DNA from: JAEUIE01 sp035430005
GTDB taxonomy: Bacteria > Planctomycetota > Planctomycetia > Gemmatales > HRBIN36
Assembly: GCA_035430005.1 (NCBI GenBank)
Contig: DAOMFV010000005.1
Coordinates: forward strand, 1 to 64,000
DNA length: 64,000 bases
Direction of reading: 5' to 3'
Made by a program: the position numbers and the translations under genes. Shown piece by piece: positions 25,994 through 34,547 of the stretch; position 1 is the first letter of the stretch; every line of letters starts with the position of its first letter. The notes below the pieces were generated by a model. The model did not search any database and had not been told where the DNA came from. It saw only the letters and a list, made by a program, of their open reading frames with translations.

Positions 25994-28900
25994 ATGCCCA
26001 TCGATCCGAAACGTGTTCAGGCTGTTTTTCTTGCAGCAGTTGAACAAACCGAACGGTCTGCTCGTGCTGCCGTGCTGGACCACGAATGCAGCGGCGACAA
26101 TGAATTACGCCGCCGTGTTGAAGCACTGTTACGGGCCAATGACGAGCCAGGCAGCTATCTCGATCAGCCAGCGGTGGGGCTTCCCGACAAGCAAGCAGCG
26201 ACGGAGGCGACTACTGGGTTTGAAGCCACCCAGAGCTATACCTCGGCTGATCCAACACCGGGTGTGGTCATTGCCGGTCGTTACACGCTCGAACAGAAGA
26301 TCGGCGAAGGTGGCATGGGCGAAGTCTGGGTCGCCAAGCAGAGTGAGCCGGTCAAGCGTAAGGTGGCGCTGAAGCTCATTAAGGCAGGAATGGATTCCAA
26401 GTCCGTCGTGCAGCGATTCGAACAGGAACGGCAGGCTCTGGCGATGATGGATCACCCCAACATTGCCAAGGTTCTGGATGGCGGGCTGAATGCAGATCGC
26501 CGACCCTTCTTCGTCATGGAACTCGTTAACGGTTTACCCCTCACCAAGTTCTGTGATGAAACCAAGCTGGGTATCAAAGAACGACTGGAGCTCTTTATTC
26601 CAATCTGCCAGGCTGTACAGCATGCCCATCAGAAAGGTATTGTCCACCGCGATCTGAAGCCAAGCAACATTCTCGTCACCATGATCGATGGCAAACCCGT
26701 TCCCAAGGTGATCGACTTTGGAGTAGCGAAAGCTACTTCGGGCCGGCTGACCGAAGATTCGCTTTCGACCCAATTCGGTGCTGTCGTCGGTACGTTGGAG
26801 TACATGTCCCCCGAACAGGCGGAGTTCTCCGGTGATGATATCGATACCCGCGCTGATATTTATTCGCTGGGGGTCATCCTCTACGAGCTGCTCACCGGAC
26901 TACGTCCGATTGATTCTAAGCGTCTGAAGAAGGCAGCGTTGACGGAGATGATCCGAATCATTCAGAAAGAAGAACCGAGCAAGCCGTCTAGACGTCTGTC
27001 AACGGATGCATCACTACCCTCCATGGCAGCAATCAGGCAGATTGATCCCAGGAAACTGACGAATCTATTGCGTGGTGAACTCGACTGGGTGGTGATGAAA
27101 TGTCTGGAGAAGCAGCGCGATCGTCGCTATGAAACCGCCAATGGCCTGGCCCGGGATATTCAACGTTATCTGGCAGACGAGGTAGTCGAAGCCCGCCCGC
27201 CAAGTCTGGCATATAAGCTACGCAAATTTGCCCTTCGTAATAAGGTGAAAGTAATCGCTGCAGGCCTTGTTTTCTGCACCCTCCTCGCTGGTGTACTAGG
27301 CACTCTGGCTGGTTTGCTGGAAGCAAGGCGACAGGCTGATGCAAAGGAGTTAGCTAGGCAGGATGAAGCTCGACAACGTGCACTTGCGGAGCAACGTGAA
27401 CGAGAAGCGGTTGGTGAACGGCAAAAAGCTGAAGTAGCCAGAGAGCAAGAGATTGTTGCCAAAAATGATGCAGTGGCGAAGAGGCGAGAGGCAGAAATCA
27501 ACTTGGGTTATGCCAGAAAAGGCAATGAAATATTGAGCTCTATTTTTACTGGATTAGATACCAAAACACAGTATGCAGAAGTAGGTGAGTTCCGCCTGGC
27601 ATTGAGCAATAATCTGTTAAAAGCTGTTCGCGAACTGGAAGGGTCGTCCATTGGAGATCCTCTGGTTGTTGCGGAGATGCAAATGAATCTGGGTGAATCA
27701 TTGCTGGCGCTTGGAGAAGCAAACTTAGCGATTGAAGTATTGGAGAAAGCACATCATACACGCGAAGCCAAATTGGGATTAGACCATCCAGACACATTGG
27801 CAAGCATGCATAGCCAAGCAATGAGTTACAGCTTATCCGGTAATCTTGATAAAGCAGTCGCTCTGTTAGAGCAAACTCTTAAACTACGTACCGCAAAGCT
27901 TGGCCCTGATCACCATGAAACCATCAACACAATGTATTCGTTAGCGATCAGTTATGGGGAGAAAGGCAATTTGAATCAGGCATTAGCATTATTAGAACAA
28001 ACATGGAAGATGCAGAAAAGTAAGTTAGGTGAAAACCACGTCAAGACGCTAACTACGATGAATAGTTTAGGAACGGCGTATGGTAAAATCGGGAGGCTAG
28101 ACGAGGCTCACACTTTACTTGAACAGACACTGAAGTTAATGAGAACCAACCTGGGAACCGATCATCCAGAAACACTTCGTTGCATGAAAAACCTGGCAGG
28201 CAGTTATAACGTCGTGCGGAAGCTTGACCTTGCAATCCCTTTGATGGAACAGATTCTTAAGCATCAGACTGCCAATCTCGGAGCAAATCACCCTAGTACC
28301 CTATCAACCCTGACAAGCTTGGCAGACGGTTACCGTACAGTTGGAAAGCTTGAACAAGCTCTTCCACTGTTAGAACAATCGCTAAAAGTACAGACAATGA
28401 AGCTTGGGAGCGATCATCCAGAGACTCTGAGAAGTATCAATAATCTTGGTGGATTGTACTACTCGACAGGAAAAACAGACCAAGCGATACCACTACTTGA
28501 AAAAGCATATTATCTTCGAAAGGCAAAACTAGGAGCTGAACACCCTGATACATTGACCAGTATGAATAATCTTGCAGGCATTTATCAAGTATCCGGCAAG
28601 CCAGAACTAGCACTGCCATTGGTTAAGCAATCGCTTGAACTACGAACAGCTAAGCTTGGCCAGGATCATCCAGATACATTAACTAGCTTAAATAACCTGG
28701 CAATGGTCTATCGGGAAGCTGGAAAGCTTGACGAAGCGTTGCCATTAATGGAACAAACAGTCAAGCGCCGTACAGCCAAGTTGGGGGCTACTCACCCAGA
28801 TACTCTCAGCAGCTTGGCAAATCTGGGCGTTATACTTCTACGGCAGAAAAAAGGGATAGAAGCAGAGGGTATCTTTCGTGAACACTTGGCATTACGGCTC

Positions 28901-29191
28901 AAGACAAATCCAAGCGATTGGACGACGTTTGATGCATATTCCCTTCTCGGTGATTCATTGCTGACTCAGAAGAAATACGCAGAAGCGGAATCAAACTTAC
29001 TAAAGAGTTACCAAGGATTGAAGGAACAAATAAACTCCATCCCAAAGCGATACATTATTCGCGTGTCCGATACTCTTGACCGCATGATTCAACTCTACTC
29101 GGAGATCGACAAAGCAGATGAAGTCAAGAAGTGGCAGGCAGAGAGGGCAAAGTACCCGAAAGCAAAAGACCTGCCTCCCAAGCCTAAATAG
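25994..29191 (+). CDS. Membrane Ser/Thr protein kinase with KLC-type TPR repeats
   Basis: A 1065-residue kinase. Kinase domain residues ~95-390: IGEGGMGEVW glycine loop, VALKLIKAG lysine, HRDLKPSN catalytic loop, DFGVAK, and a YMSPEQAE segment. One transmembrane helix is near 416-443 (IAAGLVFCTLLAGVLGTLAG). A charged coiled coil (~445-500, many REKAEVARE-type repeats) follows, then about ten 42-residue TPR units of kinesin-light-chain type (~530-960). The kinase is cytoplasmic and the TPRs would be on the far side of the membrane. All catalytic residues are present. The repeat half is visibly more AT-rich than the kinase half. Paired with the ECF sigma gene upstream. Confidence 0.93.
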   Translation: MPIDPKRVQAVFLAAVEQTERSARAAVLDHECSGDNELRRRVEALLRANDEPGSYLDQPAVGLPDKQAATEATTGFEATQSYTSADPTPGVVIAGRYTLEQKIGEGGMGEVWVAKQSEPVKRKVALKLIKAGMDSKSVVQRFEQERQALAMMDHPNIAKVLDGGLNADRRPFFVMELVNGLPLTKFCDETKLGIKERLELFIPICQAVQHAHQKGIVHRDLKPSNILVTMIDGKPVPKVIDFGVAKATSGRLTEDSLSTQFGAVVGTLEYMSPEQAEFSGDDIDTRADIYSLGVILYELLTGLRPIDSKRLKKAALTEMIRIIQKEEPSKPSRRLSTDASLPSMAAIRQIDPRKLTNLLRGELDWVVMKCLEKQRDRRYETANGLARDIQRYLADEVVEARPPSLAYKLRKFALRNKVKVIAAGLVFCTLLAGVLGTLAGLLEARRQADAKELARQDEARQRALAEQREREAVGERQKAEVAREQEIVAKNDAVAKRREAEINLGYARKGNEILSSIFTGLDTKTQYAEVGEFRLALSNNLLKAVRELEGSSIGDPLVVAEMQMNLGESLLALGEANLAIEVLEKAHHTREAKLGLDHPDTLASMHSQAMSYSLSGNLDKAVALLEQTLKLRTAKLGPDHHETINTMYSLAISYGEKGNLNQALALLEQTWKMQKSKLGENHVKTLTTMNSLGTAYGKIGRLDEAHTLLEQTLKLMRTNLGTDHPETLRCMKNLAGSYNVVRKLDLAIPLMEQILKHQTANLGANHPSTLSTLTSLADGYRTVGKLEQALPLLEQSLKVQTMKLGSDHPETLRSINNLGGLYYSTGKTDQAIPLLEKAYYLRKAKLGAEHPDTLTSMNNLAGIYQVSGKPELALPLVKQSLELRTAKLGQDHPDTLTSLNNLAMVYREAGKLDEALPLMEQTVKRRTAKLGATHPDTLSSLANLGVILLRQKKGIEAEGIFREHLALRLKTNPSDWTTFDAYSLLGDSLLTQKKYAEAESNLLKSYQGLKEQINSIPKRYIIRVSDTLDRMIQLYSEIDKADEVKKWQAERAKYPKAKDLPPKPK

Positions 29192-29357
29192 GACTTACGC
29201 TGTAGACCAAAGGCGATCTCCTCAAGTTGCGCAAGAGTCGCAAGAGTCGCGGGATGAGCTTAACCTAAGTCACTTCCACTGATTATTTGATTCCCAATAG
29301 TCAGCCAGTGTCAGCGATGACGGCGGAGCGGACTCAGCTTAAAGCCAAGGTTCCAAG

Positions 29358-30110
29358 CTAGGAGCCCGTTGAATAACGGGTATTTTACGCAGCATGAGAT
29401 GACGCACTTCGGTATGTCATGAAGGAGCAGTAGCTGGGGATAGTGAACCGCCACCAGAGGAGAATGATGTGAAGCAGACGGCCCCATCCGTCTTGCAGGC
29501 TTCGGGGAGTGCCTGTCTTGAACAGCTTCCGCATCATGACGCCCAAGTTGAACGCCATGGAAAAGAGCAGGTGCCGCAGTTGCACTTTCGCCAGGCCACG
29601 CAGCCAGGTTCGTCTGCCGGCGCCCGTCTCGCACACGTGAGCGAACGACCGTTCCACCAACTCGCCTCGCTTCTTCATCAGTGACTTACCATTGTCACTC
29701 CGCACGTGCCGACGGTTGTTGCGGAACCGCCTCTCCTGATCCAAATCCTTGTCTACCCACTTGAACGTCCTCCGCCTGCCGCCGGGCTTCTTCTCCGAGA
29801 TGAACGTCCGCACTTCCAGTTCCTCGCACTCCTCCAGCGTATCGATGGCGAAGTAACCCTTGTCTGCCACCACTTCCTCAATGTCACTGTCGCTGCCGCC
29901 TCGCACCAGATTGATCTGAGCATCCTCCAGCGTCGTCGCCAGCGTGGCGCTGTCGTGCTTTGTCGCTCGATACACTGGCGACGCCACGATCAAACTCGAT
30001 TCCACGTCCACCGCGTGCTCCACCTTGTACGCCAGGTGCGTCGTGCCGTCCTTCATCTTCGTGATCCGCGCCTCGGGATCGCTCGGCGACTGCCAATCGG
30101 CGAGTTCTAA
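29358..30110 (-). mobile_element. IS1182-like transposase remnant (5' truncated)
   Basis: On the minus strand about 240 codons of a DDE transposase: SDPEARITKMKDGTTHLAYK, then ATKHDSATL, ADKGYFAIDTL, GELVERSFAHVCETGAGRRT and the MAFNLGVMMRKLF tail. The N-terminal DNA-binding part is missing and the frame upstream of SDPEARI turns into unrelated sequence. The 3' end begins CTAGGAGCCCGTTGAA, as in the remnant at 15744; here the end folds as CCCGTT-GAAT-AACGGG (29365-29380). It splits the two sigma/kinase pairs. Confidence 0.8.
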
Positions 30111-30243
30111 AAAATGGACAATCATCACGTAATCGTGGCGGATGACTGATAGCAATCCTGCTCCTGAGTGTGAACCAGTCACCAGCCCTTGCCTGTGCCA
30201 GGCAAGTCAGCCCCGTTGGCGACCACATTTTGAGGAGTTTCCC

Positions 30244-30576
30244 ATGTTTCGAGTGTTGATGAGTCGTTCGTTGGTACTGGCTCTCTTGAGCCTGTTTGTC
30301 GTCACAGCCGTGCTGCAAGCTGATCAAAAAGGCAAGAAGCCCAAGCCTGGCGCTAGCGCCAGCGTGGAAGGCACCATTAGCGCGGTTGGGGCTGCATCTG
30401 TCACCATTACCAAACGCAACGGTGTCAGTGTCACAGTCGCGATAGATGCCACGACCAAGATTGAGCGGAATGATCGCCACGTGGCGCTCTCTTCCATTCT
30501 CGTCGGCGACCGGGGCGAGGCCAAGTATAACCCCGCCACTTTGCTCGCCGGCAAGGTCGAAGCGACTGGGCCATAA
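30244..30576 (+). CDS. Secreted DUF5666-like small beta protein
   Basis: The ATG at 30244, preceded by GAGGAG, gives 110 residues; an in-frame extension to 30142 overlaps the IS remnant and is rejected. It has a signal peptide (SRSLVLALLSLFVVTAVLQA) and then a single repeat-like domain VEGTISAVGAASVTITKRNG, TVAIDATTKIERND, resembling DUF5666 (OB-like beta barrel). Likely periplasmic, function unknown. A hairpin at 30589-30624 follows the stop. Confidence 0.7.
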   Translation: MFRVLMSRSLVLALLSLFVVTAVLQADQKGKKPKPGASASVEGTISAVGAASVTITKRNGVSVTVAIDATTKIERNDRHVALSSILVGDRGEAKYNPATLLAGKVEATGP

Positions 30577-30588
30577 GCGTGTTCAGCT

Positions 30589-30624
30589 TCATCATCCCTT
30601 TCGATGAGTAGAGAGGGATGATGA
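30589..30624 (+). terminator. Hairpin downstream of the DUF5666-like gene
   Basis: TCATCATCCCT (30589-30599) and AGGGATGATGA (30614-30624) form a perfect 11-bp stem with a 14-nt loop, starting 13 bp after the stop codon. There is no T tract, so it is terminator-like only. Confidence 0.5.
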
Positions 30625-30709
30625 TAGCAAGCTGACTTCCTTCTGCTGGTGCTATAATGATAAGGTGGAGACACGCATCGTGGTCACCCAGGCACGCTGG
30701 AGCAGATAC

Positions 30710-31303
30710 ATGTCGCAAGAAGGGGCGGGCAATTCGGGCTACCACGCCTCGGATCGCTCCCTGCTTGTCGAACTGCATAAAGGCCAGGATGATGCCGCCA
30801 CTCAACTATACCTGCGCTATGCGGATCGCCTGAGATCCCTGGCAAGCAAACAAACCGCGGGTGACTTGCGGGCACGCGTCGATCCGGAAGACATCGTGCA
30901 GTCGGTCTTTCGGACGTTTTTTCGTCGCGCCTCTGAGGGACATTACCAGGTGCCCGAAGGCGAGGAGCTCTGGAAGCTCTTCCTGGTGATTGCCTTAAAC
31001 AAGATCCGAACCACGGGAGCTTGGCACCATGCCGCCAAGCGGGACAGCCGAGCTACCGTCGGCAACGATGCGATAGCGGAAGGACAGACGGAGGACGAAA
31101 CCCCGCTGACGATCTTGAACATGGTGATCGAAGAGATGCTGGCCGAGATGTCTGAATCCACTCGTGAGATTATCAAGCAGCGTATCGCCGGGCACGAAGT
31201 CAGCGACATAGCCTCACAGTCAGGTCGGTCTAAACGGTCGGTTGAACGAGTGTTGCAGGAGTTCCGGGCCAGGCTCGGAGCCAGTTTGATGGAACCTCAA
31301 TGA
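30710..31303 (+). CDS. ECF sigma factor, planctomycete ECF01-Gob-like
   Basis: From ATG 30710 it is 197 residues; the frame is open to a GTG at 30665. Region 2: QLYLRYADRLRSLASKQ, then RVDPEDIVQSVFRTFFRRAS, with ELWKLFLVIALNKIR. Region 4: MSESTREIIKQRIAGHEVSD and a recognition helix SGRSKRSVERVLQEFRARL. It differs from the sigma factor at 25378 and resembles the planctomycete group usually located next to Ser/Thr kinases. The kinase gene follows after 45 bp, so co-transcription is likely. Confidence 0.85.
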   Translation: MSQEGAGNSGYHASDRSLLVELHKGQDDAATQLYLRYADRLRSLASKQTAGDLRARVDPEDIVQSVFRTFFRRASEGHYQVPEGEELWKLFLVIALNKIRTTGAWHHAAKRDSRATVGNDAIAEGQTEDETPLTILNMVIEEMLAEMSESTREIIKQRIAGHEVSDIASQSGRSKRSVERVLQEFRARLGASLMEPQ

Positions 31304-31348
31304 CAGGTTGAATTAATCAACAAGTGTCATGTTAATGGAGCGAGTGCT

Positions 31349-34300
31349 ATGAACGCTGCCCTGATGATCGACAGCGTCATTGAGTCATTCGAGCGTCAGC
31401 GTTCGCACAATCGCGGCACGTCTTTGAGCGATTTCCTGCCCTCGGAAAACTCTGCTGAATTCAACATCATCCTGACCGAACTGGTGCGAGTCGATCTCGA
31501 ATTCAGCTGGGAAGAAGGCAAGCCGAATCGACTGGAAGAGTATCTCGATAGTTATCCACAATTAAAAGACGATCCATCCTCTTTGGGCGCCGTTGCCTTT
31601 GAAGAATATCGGCAGCGGCAACGGGCCGGGGAAACGCCCTCGGCAGCCGAGTATCATCGTCGTTATCGGATTGATACCCGCCAATGGCCGGTTTCCATGC
31701 CTCCTGACGATGCCATTCACGACACCCCGCTGGCAGGTGAAGATCAGCCCACGCTCAGGCGTACACCTACCCAACCTGTTGCCGGTTCAGAGATATCATC
31801 GCAGCTCTCTTATCTTCTGGATGGCACCGCGCAGAAGTTGCCGCACGTAGGCAGTCATTTCCTTGATTTCATTCTTGAGGCCGAACTGGGGCAGGGGGCT
31901 TTCGGCAAAGTCTATCTCGCTCGACAAATCAGCCTGGCGAAGCGGCAGGTCGCTCTCAAGATTACTGCCCGTAAGCAGCACGAGCCGCAAACCCTGGCCC
32001 GGCTTCGGCACACAAATATCATGCCGATCTATTCAGTGCATAATGCGGGTTCCTGCCAGGCCATTTGCATGCCTTTCCTGGGCCGTACCACGTTGGCCGA
32101 CATCCTGCTCGCCTTACGTCAAGAAGCACGCATGCCAGTTTCAGGTTTGTGGTGGTCCCTGTTGATTGAAGGCAACGAGGCGGCGGCACTTGCCTCTCAA
32201 TGGAAGCAATCGAGCTATGGCGAAGTGGCGCTTTGTCTGGCGGAGAAGATGGTAGCCGGTTTGGCACATGCCCATGCAGCCGGCATTATTCATCGTGATA
32301 TCAAACCCGCCAATATTCTCTTCAGCCAGGATGGCGAGCCGTTGTTGCTCGATTTCAATTTGGCCATCATTCTCGATAACGGCGGCGCGCTAGCGGAGAT
32401 GGCGGGCACGTTGCCTTACCTGGCTCCGGAACAACTCGAATCGCTTGTCAAAGGACAGGGCACGACAGGTTCTAAAGCGGCTGACATCTATGCGATGGGC
32501 CTCATCTTTTATGAACTGTTGACGGGGAAACCTGCATACTCCGGCATCAAGCGTGATTCACTGTTGAGTTATCTGGCTGACCTGGCCAAGCAACGCCGTG
32601 TGCCTGCGGGCCTGGTGCGAACCATCAGTCCTGCCCTGGCGGCCATACTTGCCCGATGCCTGGCTGTCTCGCCAGAAGATCGTTATGCCGATGCTCAAGA
32701 ATTGCTTGAGGACCTTCAGCGGCAACGCCGAAATCAGGTGCTGCGTTATGCCCCTGATCGTTCACTGGCGGAACGCTGGTCGAAATGGAACAGGCGGCAT
32801 CCCAAGTTCCTCCGCTACGGGCTGATCCTGGGCGTCGCTCTTTTGCTTGTCGCCGGCGGGGTGACCTACTCGCAGTATCGTGAATCGGAGCAGCGGCTCA
32901 ACTCTCGAACGCAATTCACTCGTTCTGTGAAAGACTTGCAGCGTGCCGAACGGTTGGCCACCACCATCTGGCCGACCGAGTTAGCGGAAGCTGAGGCGTT
33001 AGTCAAAGAGTTCATCAGCAAGACGCTGGGGATCAATCTGGCGACGCCGGCAACGCTCTTGAATGCGGCGGGTGTGCGCTATCTCACGGAGCAGGATCAG
33101 CAGCGACTTCCAGCTCTCACTGCCAATGCCCTACTGCTGCAGGCTCATATCTATCGATTGCAGGAACACCGAGCCAAAACTGCCCAGGAGAAGGAAAAGC
33201 TTCGTCAACAATCGCTTCATGCCAACGAACTGGCCCAGCCCTGGTGCCAGGCAGCAGGCTTTGCTTCGGTATGCTCCTGGCAACGTAAGCTGCTCTTGAA
33301 CGAGAGTTGGGCCGATGACTGGAAGGCTTTGATTCAGTCGCCACGAGATGCCTTACCCGCAAAACAGTTGGCGGGAATAGCGCATACACTCCTTGCTCAG
33401 CAACATTGGTCCGAAGCAGCGGCGCTGGCCCGGCAAGTGATTGACCGTGAACCGGGTTGGAGCGGCGGATGGTACCTTTATGGCGAAGTCCATGCCCGTG
33501 GAGGCCAACTCCTTCAAGCCTTGCATGGCTTCGATACCGCGCTTGCCTTAGAGCCTGATGTCGCTGTGGCACTTCATTTCCGTGGTCAATTGCGCATGCA
33601 ACTAGGCGATGAAGAAGGCGCTCTGGCTGATTTCGACAAGGCTCTGGCACTCGGCGCCCGGCCGGCATTAGTGCTTGCTGATCGCGCACTGGTCTTCCTC
33701 AACAAACAAAAGCCGAAAGAGGCACTCGATGCCCTGGATCAGGCATTGGCCGCCGACGACACTCAGGTACGCCTCTATTTTCAGCGTGCCAGGGCTAAGG
33801 CTTTGCTTGGCGATAAGAAAGGCGCTGCGGAAGATCGCCGACTTGGCCTGGCGGTAACACCGCTCAATGAACTCGATTTTGTCACTCGTGGCATCGCCCG
33901 CCGGGATGTCGGTGATTGGAAGGGCGCTCTCGATGAATTCAAGAAAGCTGAAGAAGTGGCACCTGCCTATTTGCCGGCCCTGGAGAATCAGTCTGAAATC
34001 CTGGGCGAACAACTACAGAAACCAGCCGAGGCGCTGGCTGTGCTCAATCGTGCCATCGAACGTATTCCGGAATCGACATTGCTCTACGCTTCTCGGGCCG
34101 TCTACCATGCCCGCCTGGGACATCGGGCTGATGCCCTCAGCGATGTGAATTCCGCTCTCAAGCATGATGCTATGCCCAAGCCGTTGACGCTGTATCAGAT
34201 CGGCTGCGTGTATGCTCTGACCAGCAAGAGTCATCCTCCCGATCTATTTCAGGCGATAGCATATCTTTCCATCGCACTAGAGCAACACTTTGGCAAAGAG

Positions 34301-34381
34301 TATTTGGCCATCGATACTGATCTCAACCCTATTCGATCACGACCAGAGTTCCAGGAGCTGATCAAGCGATACCCGAAATAA
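31349..34381 (+). CDS. Membrane Ser/Thr protein kinase with TPR region and DFN motif
   Basis: A 1010-residue kinase. An N-terminal ~170-residue region contains a SYPQLKDDPSSLG-type motif common in planctomycete kinases. Kinase domain ~172-470: LGQGAFGKVYLARQ, VALKIT lysine, HRDIKPANILF catalytic loop, then LLLDFNLA where DFG is usual, and YLAPEQLE. The Mg-binding Asp is kept while the glycine is Asn. A transmembrane helix lies near 488-506 (YGLILGVALLLVAGGVTYS), then TPR-like repeats from ~680 to the end (GSRPALVLADRALVFLNKQK style units). The DFN change may alter activation-loop flexibility. Paired with the ECF sigma gene upstream. Confidence 0.9.
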   Translation: MNAALMIDSVIESFERQRSHNRGTSLSDFLPSENSAEFNIILTELVRVDLEFSWEEGKPNRLEEYLDSYPQLKDDPSSLGAVAFEEYRQRQRAGETPSAAEYHRRYRIDTRQWPVSMPPDDAIHDTPLAGEDQPTLRRTPTQPVAGSEISSQLSYLLDGTAQKLPHVGSHFLDFILEAELGQGAFGKVYLARQISLAKRQVALKITARKQHEPQTLARLRHTNIMPIYSVHNAGSCQAICMPFLGRTTLADILLALRQEARMPVSGLWWSLLIEGNEAAALASQWKQSSYGEVALCLAEKMVAGLAHAHAAGIIHRDIKPANILFSQDGEPLLLDFNLAIILDNGGALAEMAGTLPYLAPEQLESLVKGQGTTGSKAADIYAMGLIFYELLTGKPAYSGIKRDSLLSYLADLAKQRRVPAGLVRTISPALAAILARCLAVSPEDRYADAQELLEDLQRQRRNQVLRYAPDRSLAERWSKWNRRHPKFLRYGLILGVALLLVAGGVTYSQYRESEQRLNSRTQFTRSVKDLQRAERLATTIWPTELAEAEALVKEFISKTLGINLATPATLLNAAGVRYLTEQDQQRLPALTANALLLQAHIYRLQEHRAKTAQEKEKLRQQSLHANELAQPWCQAAGFASVCSWQRKLLLNESWADDWKALIQSPRDALPAKQLAGIAHTLLAQQHWSEAAALARQVIDREPGWSGGWYLYGEVHARGGQLLQALHGFDTALALEPDVAVALHFRGQLRMQLGDEEGALADFDKALALGARPALVLADRALVFLNKQKPKEALDALDQALAADDTQVRLYFQRARAKALLGDKKGAAEDRRLGLAVTPLNELDFVTRGIARRDVGDWKGALDEFKKAEEVAPAYLPALENQSEILGEQLQKPAEALAVLNRAIERIPESTLLYASRAVYHARLGHRADALSDVNSALKHDAMPKPLTLYQIGCVYALTSKSHPPDLFQAIAYLSIALEQHFGKEYLAIDTDLNPIRSRPEFQELIKRYPK

Positions 34382-34547
34382 CTTCTACGAGAGGAAATAG
34401 GTGGTTTTGGTGGCGTTCTCCAGACGTGTGCAGCCAGAAAGCCTATAGTTATCTTTTCGTTGGCGGATCGGGGCATGTATTCCGACTACTCGCTGTAGCA
34501 GTGAGATGTGCATGTATTTTTGCTATTCTGCAGGTTGAGGTATTGTG

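Noticed and set aside
29884..30480. A 198-codon minus-strand frame
   Set aside because: It is out of frame with the transposase remnant and overlaps the DUF5666-like gene that has a good RBS.
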